NCBI GenBank assembly: GCA_045655125.1
Contig: JAZOOR010000026.1
Location: 1-64,000, forward strand
Direction: 5' to 3'
Length of the DNA stretch: 64,000 nt
Origin: SIG578 sp045655125
GTDB taxonomy: Bacteria > Bacillota > Clostridia > Oscillospirales > Ruminococcaceae
Shown here: positions 42,508-49,241 of the stretch, piece by piece
Numbering within the stretch: position 1 is the first letter of the stretch
How the letters are laid out: each line of letters opens with the position of its first letter
Program-made: the position numbers and the translations under genes
Notes under the pieces: model-generated
What the model was told of the DNA's origin: nothing
What the model saw: only the letters and a program-made list of their open reading frames with translations
Databases searched by the model: none

Positions 42508-44118
42508 GTGACATTTTACTTGCTGCTGGCGGCAATAATTATCACCATATGCGTTATATTTCACGGCGTATCAGGCAAACTTGGCATTCCAATGCTGTTT
42601 GCCTTTATTATGCTTGGAATGATTTTCGGCTCTGATGGAATATTAAAAATTCCATTTGAGGACTACTATTTTGCTGAACAGATATGCACTGTTGCACTTA
42701 TTTTTATAATGTTTTACGGTGGCTTTGGCACTAATTGGATTCACGCAAAACCCGTTGCCACTCACGCAATTTTGCTTTCCTCACTTGGAACTGTAGTAAC
42801 AGCGGGGCTTGTAGGTGTATTTTGTCACTTTGTTTTGAAAATTGAACTTGCCGAAAGTTTCTTACTTGGTGCGGTTATCAGTTCAACCGATGCCGCCTCT
42901 GTTTTCTCAATACTCCGTTCACGAAGACTTAACTTAAGATATGGAACAGCCTCGCTTTTAGAGGTTGAAAGTGGAAGTAATGACCCTTTTTCCTATATGC
43001 TGACAGTTTTAGTGCTTTCTTTTATGAATGGTTCTGCATCGGGTGGAAATTTTGTTTTACTTGTGCTATCTCAGCTTGTTTTTGGTTTTTTATTTGGCAT
43101 TGTTATTGCCACTATTGCAACATTATTTATTAAAAGAATGTCATTTTCTGCGGGATTTGACGGGATATTTCTTGTTGCTGCAGCAATTCTCGCTTATGCG
43201 CTTCCAACTCTTGTTGGGGGAAACGGTTATCTCAGCGTTTATATAACAGGAATTATTTTGGGAAATCGCAAAATAGAAAATAAACAAGGTCTTGTGCATT
43301 TTTTTGATGGAATTACCGGTCTTATGCAGATGATTCTTTTCTTCTTATTGGGATTGCTTTCGTTCCCATCACATTTGCCGAGTGTAATACTGCCTGCCCT
43401 TGCGATAGCCTTGTTTCTTACTTTTGTTGCCAGACCGATAGCAGTATCGCTGTTGTCAATTCCTTTTAAATGCAGTATAAAACAGCTCGCAGTTATTTCG
43501 TGGTCGGGAATGCGTGGCGCCGCATCAATAGTTTTTGCAATACTAACTGTTATTGACAGCGCATTCACTCAAAATGATATTTTCCACATTGTTTTCTTTA
43601 TAGTTTTATTCTCTATTTTAGTACAGGGAAGCCTTATTCCTTTTGTTTCAAAAAAGCTTGATATGACTGACGAAGCAACTGATGTTATGAAGACCTTCAC
43701 CGACTATGTTGATGAATTTCCTGTTCAGTATATTCAATTTTCCATTCCTGAAAATCACGATTGGGTAGGCAAAAAGGTGAGGGAACTCCACCTTCCTCCA
43801 GACTGTCTTTTGGTGCTTGTGATTCGCGATGGTAATAAGCATGCGCCTCGGGGAAATACAGTTATAAACGCAGACGATATTATGATATTGAGCGGAAAAG
43901 CAAGTGAGCATATCGAGGGAATTAAATTATATGAGAAAATCATTGATGGAGGAGATGAATGGGAAAATAAAACTATTCACGAAATTCCCGCAGGTGAAAA
44001 ACTCATAATTATGGTGCGTCGAGGTGAACACGCAATAATCCCTCGCGGTAATACCAAACTTTTAAAGGATGATATTTTGGTTATAAATGAGCTTTCTGAG
44101 CTCTCACATTCGATTTGA
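42508..44118 (+). CDS. CPA1-type cation/proton antiporter with RCK C domains (NhaP2-like)
   Basis: 536 residues, start GTG 42508 with GGAGG upstream. About twelve membrane helices in residues 1-385; LLGAVISSTDAASVFSILRSR near 125 and LEVESGSNDPFSYML near 152 are the antiporter core (Asp/Asn-Asp motifs). Residues about 405-530 are a TrkA-C (RCK_C) region, seen as two similar blocks (HDWVGKKVRELHLPPDCLLVLVIRDG and EWENKTIHEIPAGEKLIIMVRRG), which bind a regulator such as a nucleotide. It expels K+ or Na+ in exchange for protons. Single-gene unit between terminators. Confidence 0.88.
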   Translation: MTFYLLLAAIIITICVIFHGVSGKLGIPMLFAFIMLGMIFGSDGILKIPFEDYYFAEQICTVALIFIMFYGGFGTNWIHAKPVATHAILLSSLGTVVTAGLVGVFCHFVLKIELAESFLLGAVISSTDAASVFSILRSRRLNLRYGTASLLEVESGSNDPFSYMLTVLVLSFMNGSASGGNFVLLVLSQLVFGFLFGIVIATIATLFIKRMSFSAGFDGIFLVAAAILAYALPTLVGGNGYLSVYITGIILGNRKIENKQGLVHFFDGITGLMQMILFFLLGLLSFPSHLPSVILPALAIALFLTFVARPIAVSLLSIPFKCSIKQLAVISWSGMRGAASIVFAILTVIDSAFTQNDIFHIVFFIVLFSILVQGSLIPFVSKKLDMTDEATDVMKTFTDYVDEFPVQYIQFSIPENHDWVGKKVRELHLPPDCLLVLVIRDGNKHAPRGNTVINADDIMILSGKASEHIEGIKLYEKIIDGGDEWENKTIHEIPAGEKLIIMVRRGEHAIIPRGNTKLLKDDILVINELSELSHSI

Positions 44119-44122
44119 AAAT

Positions 44123-44145
44123 GCCGCCCATCAGGGCGGCTTTTC
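44123..44145 (+). terminator. Terminator after the antiporter gene
   Basis: GCCGCCC, ATCA loop, GGGCGGC, then TTTTC. Confidence 0.85.
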
Positions 44146-44177
44146 TGCTCCTTGTTTAAATCGGGTTATTTAGCGTA

Positions 44178-44206
44178 TTGATTTTTTTATATATTTGTAT
44201 TATAAT
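44178..44206 (+). promoter_or_regulatory. Promoter of the Crp/Fnr regulator
   Basis: TTGATT at 44178-44183, 17-base spacer, TATAAT at 44201-44206. The palindrome at 44219-44234 would cover the start of the transcript. Confidence 0.6.
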
Positions 44207-44218
44207 TAAAAAAGTTAA

Positions 44219-44234
44219 TGTTGGATTTCCAACA
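44219..44234 (+). promoter_or_regulatory. Perfect inverted repeat just upstream of the ribosome site of the Crp/Fnr gene (candidate operator)
   Basis: TGTTGGA-TT-TCCAACA, 7-bp arms, directly before AGGAGG and 13 bases downstream of the -10 box. The position suits autorepression or a small hairpin that hides the ribosome site. Confidence 0.55.
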
Positions 44235-44246
44235 AGGAGGATGCAT

Positions 44247-44915
44247 ATGCATAAGTGCTTTGAGCTATTACAAAGTATTCCGCTGTTTTCGGGAATTTCT
44301 TTCGATAAAATACCTGATGTTCTTTCCTACATAAGAGCAAACGTTATAAAGTTTGAAAAAGACAAGGCAATATTCAGAGAGGGTGAGCCTGTAAACAGAG
44401 CGGGAATAATACTTAGTGGCAGGGCAGAACTTAGAAAAGAGGACTACCATGGAAACCGAAGCCTGCTGCAAACACTTAACGAAGGTGAGATGTTTGGCGA
44501 GGCTCTGTGCTGCACAGATGCAGACACCCTTCCTGTAGGAATTTATTCGGCAGAAGACACTATTGTTTTGTTTTTTGATTGTAAAGGAATAATTGAAGAG
44601 GATGTCAGTAGATTTGAATATCAGCCGATACTACTTAAAAATCTTTTAAAAATAATTGCGCAAAAAAACCTTTCTCTCCGCGCAAAAATAAACCTGCTTT
44701 CCAAAAGAACTACAAGAGAAAAAATTATGGCTTATCTGCTTTCGGAATATAAGAGAACCGGCAAAAAAGAGTTTGACATACCGTATGACCGCCAGCAGCT
44801 TGCCGATTTTCTCGGGGTAGAGCGAAGCGCAATGTCGGCAGAAATTGGAAAACTCCGCCGTGACGGTGTAATAACTGCGAATAAAAAGCATTTTTGCATT
44901 ATAAAAATTGACTGA
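44247..44915 (+). CDS. Crp/Fnr family transcriptional regulator
   Basis: 222 residues from ATG 44247, six bases after AAGGAGG (another ATG at 44241 touches the Shine-Dalgarno; the frame also extends upstream without support). Residues about 10-130 are the cyclic-nucleotide-binding-like domain (IFREGEPVNRAGIILSGRAEL, NEGEMFGEAL). Residues about 150-222 are the winged helix, with PYDRQQLADFLGVERSAMSAEIGKL as recognition helix. There is no FNR-type N-terminal cysteine cluster, so the signal is unknown. Targets are unknown; the PFP gene follows 47 bases later. Confidence 0.88.
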   Translation: MHKCFELLQSIPLFSGISFDKIPDVLSYIRANVIKFEKDKAIFREGEPVNRAGIILSGRAELRKEDYHGNRSLLQTLNEGEMFGEALCCTDADTLPVGIYSAEDTIVLFFDCKGIIEEDVSRFEYQPILLKNLLKIIAQKNLSLRAKINLLSKRTTREKIMAYLLSEYKRTGKKEFDIPYDRQQLADFLGVERSAMSAEIGKLRRDGVITANKKHFCIIKID

Positions 44916-44962
44916 TGAACAATAATAAAATAGTATATTATTAAAAACAGGAGTGTGATATT

Positions 44963-46201
44963 ATGGCGAAAAATGCGATTGTAGGACAAAGCGGAGGACC
45001 AACCTCGGTTATAAATGCAAGCCTTGCGGGAGTTTTTCAGGCGTGTCAGAGCCGCGGAGCAGACACAGTTTACGGTATGTGTAACGGAATAGCAGGACTT
45101 TTGGAGGGTAGGGTGGTTGACCTTTCAAAGAGTCTTCTCTCAAGTCTTGAAATAGAGCTTTTAAAGCGCACTCCCTCATCATATTTAGGCTCTTGCCGAT
45201 TTAAGCTCCCCGATGTAAATGTGGATACACAGGTTTATGAAACTATATTTAAAATTCTAAAAGAACTTGAAATTGAATGGTTTTTCTATATCGGCGGCAA
45301 CGACAGTATGGATACTATTTGCAAGCTTTCCGATTATGCAAAGCAGGTTGGAAGCACCATTAAATTTATGGGAGTCCCAAAAACTATTGACAATGACCTT
45401 ATGGTAACCGACCACACCCCAGGATACGGCTCTGCCGCTAAATATATCGGCGTCATTATGAAAGAAATTATTCGTGATGCCACCGTTTACGGAACCCCTT
45501 ATGTAACCATAGTTGAAATAATGGGTAGAAATGCAGGTTGGCTCACTGCCGCTGCAGCGCTTGCACGCTCGGAAGACTGCGAGGGTGTTGATATGATATG
45601 CCTTCCTGAAATTCCTTTTGGCGTTGAAAATTTTATAAAAAAAGTAGAGCGTATGCAAAAGGATAAAAAGTCAGTTGTTATTGCTGTTTCAGAGGGTGTC
45701 AAGCTCGCTGACGGGCGGTATGTCTGCGAACTTGCCGATGATGCAAGGTTTGTCGATGCTTTTGGACACAAGAACCTAACAGGAACAGCGCGCTACCTTA
45801 CAAATCAGGTGGCTGCAAGCTTAGGGGTCAAGGTGCGCCCCGTCGAGCTTTCAACCCTGCAGCGCTGCGCAGGTCATATGACAAGCAGAACAGATATAAC
45901 CGAGGCATTTCAGGTTGGCGGAGCGGCAGCAAAGGCCGCTTTTGAGGGACGTACAGGGGAAATGATAGCCTTAAAGCGTATTTCAAACGACCCGTATCAG
46001 TGCACAACAGAGCCTCACGACGTACACGAGGTTGCAAATTTTGAGAAAAAGGTGCCGCTTGAGTGGATAAATGCCGATCATACTGATATGCTGCCAGAGT
46101 TTCTTGCGTATGCGCGCCCACTTATTCAGGCTGAGCTTACACCCGTTTATATTGACGGACTTCCCAGACACATTTATTTACCACAAAAAAATTATAAATA
46201 A
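44963..46201 (+). CDS. 6-phosphofructokinase, PPi-type (TP0108-like group)
   Basis: 412 residues. IVGQSGGPTSVINASLAG near the N terminus is the phosphate-donor loop; FYIGGNDSMDTI near 114 carries the G-to-D change linked to PPi use, and GVPKTIDND near 140 is the substrate loop with the Lys typical of PPi enzymes. EIMGRNAGWLTAAAAL near 193 completes the site. The usual GGDDS reads GGNDS here, so one acidic metal ligand is Asn. It phosphorylates fructose-6-P, probably with PPi, saving ATP in fermentation. Donor use is inferred. Confidence 0.88.
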   Translation: MAKNAIVGQSGGPTSVINASLAGVFQACQSRGADTVYGMCNGIAGLLEGRVVDLSKSLLSSLEIELLKRTPSSYLGSCRFKLPDVNVDTQVYETIFKILKELEIEWFFYIGGNDSMDTICKLSDYAKQVGSTIKFMGVPKTIDNDLMVTDHTPGYGSAAKYIGVIMKEIIRDATVYGTPYVTIVEIMGRNAGWLTAAAALARSEDCEGVDMICLPEIPFGVENFIKKVERMQKDKKSVVIAVSEGVKLADGRYVCELADDARFVDAFGHKNLTGTARYLTNQVAASLGVKVRPVELSTLQRCAGHMTSRTDITEAFQVGGAAAKAAFEGRTGEMIALKRISNDPYQCTTEPHDVHEVANFEKKVPLEWINADHTDMLPEFLAYARPLIQAELTPVYIDGLPRHIYLPQKNYK

Positions 46202-46225
46202 TTATCAAAAATTGCGCAAAAAATA

Positions 46226-46254
46226 TTGAAAAATTAAATATATGATGTTATAAT
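46226..46254 (+). promoter_or_regulatory. Promoter of the CofE-like gene
   Basis: TTGAAA at 46226-46231, 17-base spacer, TATAAT at 46249-46254. The ATG is 67 bases further on. Confidence 0.6.
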
Positions 46255-46321
46255 TTAGTGTCGTATGAATTTTGGAAACAAAAAACGCGCGGCTTTGTAA
46301 TTTACAAAGGAGTTGTTAGGT

Positions 46322-47515
46322 ATGAGTCGTATGATAGGCACAGTTTCCCGCGGTGTCAGAGCCCCAATTATTAAAGCAGGCGATGATATTGTCGAGATTG
46401 TAACTACATCAGTCTTAGAAGCATCAGAGGATGCAGGTTTTAAATTTAATGACCGTGATATTGTTGCTATGACAGAGGCTATCGTTGCAAGAGCACAGGG
46501 CAACTATGCAACTGTTGATGATATTGCAGAGGACGTTAAAAATAAATTCGGCGGAGAAACCGTCGGAGTTATTTTCCCGATTCTTAGCCGTAACCGCTTT
46601 GCAATCTGCCTTCGCGGTATTGCAAAGGGCGCAAAGAAGGTTGTTCTTATGCTTTCTTACCCCTCTGACGAGGTTGGAAACCACTTAGTTTCGCTTGACG
46701 CACTTGACGAAAAGGGAATAGATCCTTATAAGGATGTGCTTTCTCTTTCCAAGTATCGTGAACTTTTTGGCTACGAAAAACACACCTTTACAGGCGTTGA
46801 TTATGTAGAATACTACGAGAGCCTTGTTCGCGAATGCGGTGCAGAATGTGAGATAATTTTTGCAAATAACCCCAAAGCAATTCTTGATTATACAAAGAAT
46901 GTCCTTTGCTGCGATATTCATACAAGAGCACGCACCAAGAGAATTCTTAAAGCTGCAGGCGGCGATATTGTTCTCGGTCTTGATGATATTCTCGATGCAT
47001 CCGTCAATGGAAGCGGATTTAATGCAGATTATGGTCTTCTCGGTTCAAATAAGGCTACAGAAGATAAGGTCAAGCTTTTCCCCCGCGACTGCCAGAGCGT
47101 AGTTGATGCTATTCAGAAAAAGCTTCTTGAAGCAACAGGTAAAACCATTGAGGTTATGGTTTACGGTGACGGCGCGTTTAAAGACCCTATTGGAAAAATC
47201 TGGGAGCTTGCTGACCCCGTTGTATCTCCTGCTTATACAAGCGGTCTTGAGGGAACACCTAACGAGCTTAAGCTCAAATACCTTGCTGATAATGAGTTCT
47301 CGGATCTTTCGGGTGACGCACTTAAAGAGGCAATTAAAGAAAAAATTCAGGAAAAGGATGGTAACCTTGTAGGCAAAATGGCTTCTGAGGGAACAACTCC
47401 CAGAAGACTTACTGACCTTATTGGTTCTCTCTGTGACTTAACTTCCGGCTCGGGTGATAAGGGAACTCCTATTGTGTTTATTCAGGGCTATTTTGACAAC
47501 TATACAACCGACTAA
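46322..47515 (+). CDS. CofE-like (coenzyme F420-0:L-glutamate ligase family) protein
   Basis: 397 residues from ATG 46322 (AAGGAG ten bases upstream; a TTG at 46313 is too close to that site). The N-terminal half resembles CofE/FbiB, with GTVSRGVRAPIIKAGDDI, AMTEAIVARAQGNYA and VGVIFPILSRNRFAICLRGIA. The rest (VDAIQKKLLEATGKTIEVMVYGDGAFKDPIG) is typical of the long Firmicutes version. Clostridia generally lack F420, so the true substrate is unknown; a gamma-glutamyl or similar amide ligase is the inference. Own promoter. Confidence 0.8.
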   Translation: MSRMIGTVSRGVRAPIIKAGDDIVEIVTTSVLEASEDAGFKFNDRDIVAMTEAIVARAQGNYATVDDIAEDVKNKFGGETVGVIFPILSRNRFAICLRGIAKGAKKVVLMLSYPSDEVGNHLVSLDALDEKGIDPYKDVLSLSKYRELFGYEKHTFTGVDYVEYYESLVRECGAECEIIFANNPKAILDYTKNVLCCDIHTRARTKRILKAAGGDIVLGLDDILDASVNGSGFNADYGLLGSNKATEDKVKLFPRDCQSVVDAIQKKLLEATGKTIEVMVYGDGAFKDPIGKIWELADPVVSPAYTSGLEGTPNELKLKYLADNEFSDLSGDALKEAIKEKIQEKDGNLVGKMASEGTTPRRLTDLIGSLCDLTSGSGDKGTPIVFIQGYFDNYTTD

Positions 47516-47523
47516 TTAAAATG

Positions 47524-47547
47524 GGAGTAAGATTTGTTTCTTACTCC
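47524..47547 (+). terminator. Stem-loop between the CofE-like and CDF genes
   Basis: GGAGTAAGA with complement TCTTACTCC, 9 bp, 6-base loop, but only a weak T-rich tail. It may be a weak terminator or an mRNA-stabilising hairpin. Confidence 0.55.
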
Positions 47548-47594
47548 TAATTTGATATTTATTGTTATTATGACATATATAGGGGAATATTCCA

Positions 47595-48488
47595 ATGAAA
47601 AGTGATAAAAAAATTCTGATTGCATTTCTGCTTAATCTGTTTTTTTCGGTGTTTGAATTTTTTGGTGGAATGATTACAAATAGTGTCGCGATTATGTCTG
47701 ATGCAGTTCACGACTTGGGAGATGCTGTCAGCATTGGCACTTCTTGGGTTTTAGAGCATAAAAGCAAAAAACAGCCTGATGACGTGTATACCTACGGGTA
47801 TGTTCGCTATTCTGTGGTAGGTGGCTTGATTACCACGCTGATATTGCTGCTTGGCTCTATAATGGTAATCTATAATGCTATCCGAAGAATTATTTCACCT
47901 GCTTATATAAACTATAATGGTATGCTGATTTTTGCAGTAATCGGTGTGGCTGTAAATCTGTGTGCAGCCTTTTTTACCCGCGAGGGCGATTCCCTCAATC
48001 AAAAGGCGGTTAATCTGCATATGCTCGAGGATGTGCTTGGATGGCTTGTGGTACTCGTTGGCGCTATTGTTATGCGATTTACCGATATTTCCCTAATCGA
48101 CCCTGTTTTGTCTATCGGAGTGGCGGTGTTTATCCTAATTAACGCTGCACAAAATCTGAAACAGGTGCTGGATTTATTTTTGGAAAAAATTCCGCACGGA
48201 ATAGACATAAAGCACTTAAAAGAACACCTTTGTGAGATTGATGGGGTAGAGGATATACACCATATACATATCTGGAGTATAGACGGACACCACAACTATG
48301 CAACTATGCACGTAGTAACATCAGGCGACGGTCACCATATAAAACACGCTCTTAGACAGGAAATGAAAGAACACGGAATCGGACACGTTACACTTGAACT
48401 TGAAGAGCCTAATGAGCATTGTCAGGATGAAAACTGCTCGATTGAATGGGAACACCACGGCACCCATCACCACCACCATCATCATTGA
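47595..48488 (+). CDS. Cation diffusion facilitator (CDF) transporter with His-rich tail
   Basis: 297 residues. Six membrane helices in residues about 5-200; MSDAVHDLGDAVSIGTSW near 35 carries the HxxxD metal site of TM2, and EDVLGWLVVLVGAIV near 150 the TM5 part. The C-terminal cytoplasmic domain has HHIHIWSIDGHH. The tail ends in THHHHHHH, a likely Zn2+ (or Ni/Co) buffer or sensor. It exports divalent metal. Single gene with a hairpin after it. Confidence 0.92.
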   Translation: MKSDKKILIAFLLNLFFSVFEFFGGMITNSVAIMSDAVHDLGDAVSIGTSWVLEHKSKKQPDDVYTYGYVRYSVVGGLITTLILLLGSIMVIYNAIRRIISPAYINYNGMLIFAVIGVAVNLCAAFFTREGDSLNQKAVNLHMLEDVLGWLVVLVGAIVMRFTDISLIDPVLSIGVAVFILINAAQNLKQVLDLFLEKIPHGIDIKHLKEHLCEIDGVEDIHHIHIWSIDGHHNYATMHVVTSGDGHHIKHALRQEMKEHGIGHVTLELEEPNEHCQDENCSIEWEHHGTHHHHHHH

Positions 48489-48517
48489 TACTGGAAAATT
48501 CTAACAGATAATAGGAA

Positions 48518-48543
48518 CCCCCAAGGAATTAAGTCCTTGGGGG
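48518..48543 (+). terminator. Hairpin terminator after the CDF gene
   Basis: CCCCCAAGGA with complement TCCTTGGGGG, perfect 10 bp, 6-base loop, followed by TAAAATTCTATT. It insulates the pilus locus. Confidence 0.75.
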
Positions 48544-48588
48544 TAAAATTCTATTATTTTATAAGAAAACAAAAAATTCTACAAACTC

Positions 48589-48617
48589 TTGAATATTAAT
48601 AAAGAATATGATATCAT
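48589..48617 (+). promoter_or_regulatory. Promoter of the pilus operon with overlapping palindrome
   Basis: TTGAAT at 48589-48594, 17-base spacer, TATCAT at 48612-48617. The perfect 14-bp palindrome ATATGATATCATAT (48606-48619) covers the -10 box and could be an operator. A hairpin TAGGCT/AGCCTA follows in the leader (48644-48661) and ends close to the GGGAGAG ribosome site. Confidence 0.5.
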
Positions 48618-48676
48618 ATATTATGTATATCAATAAGTAAAAATAGGCTTTTTATAGCCTAACGGGAGAGAAGAAA

Positions 48677-49216
48677 GTGGATAATCACAGGCCTGTAAAG
48701 CAGAGCTTTTTTAAGAGTCGGGTTTTTAAGCGAACTTTGAAGATTGTTCTGATTGCTATTGTGACCGCCTCGCTTTTACTTAATCTGTTTACCTTCATTA
48801 TGCCCATTGTAAAGTATTACGGAAACAGTATGTCCCCAACACTTGAAGATGGACAGATACTTATTGTAAATAAGATGGCAGAGGTTGAAAACGGCGATAT
48901 AATAGCATTTTATTATAATAATAAGGTTATTGTGCGGCGTGTTGTAGCTTCGGGCAACAGTCAGGTTTCAATCGATGTTTTTGGCACTGTGTCGGTAAAC
49001 GGCAAGGAGCTCGATGAGCCATATGTTGAAAACAAAACACTAGGACAATGCAATGTTCAGTTTCCGTACAATGTTCCTACTAACTCATATTTTGTTTTGG
49101 GAGATAACCGTGATACTGCTATGGATAGCAGACTTACAGAAATCGGGATTGTTACCAAAGACAGACTTATAGGAAAGGTTGTTTTCTCACTTAGCCCCTT
49201 TAAATCGATAAAATAA
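48677..49216 (+). CDS. Pilus-locus signal peptidase I homologue with Lys-to-Arg at the catalytic base position
   Basis: 179 residues, start GTG 48677. One N-terminal membrane helix (TLKIVLIAIVTASLLLNLFTF), then the serine box YYGNSMSPTL with S51. The box that normally reads KRV, giving the general base Lys, is VIVRRVVASG, so residue 87 is Arg. GDNRDTAMDSR near 155 is the family's C box. In some streptococcal pilus loci the signal peptidase homologue SipA lacks its catalytic residues and works as an assembly chaperone. The same could hold here, though Ser is kept. It is the first gene of the pilus operon. Confidence 0.88.
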   Translation: MDNHRPVKQSFFKSRVFKRTLKIVLIAIVTASLLLNLFTFIMPIVKYYGNSMSPTLEDGQILIVNKMAEVENGDIIAFYYNNKVIVRRVVASGNSQVSIDVFGTVSVNGKELDEPYVENKTLGQCNVQFPYNVPTNSYFVLGDNRDTAMDSRLTEIGIVTKDRLIGKVVFSLSPFKSIK

Positions 49217-49241
49217 TTTTTTTATTAAAGAGTGACCCATA

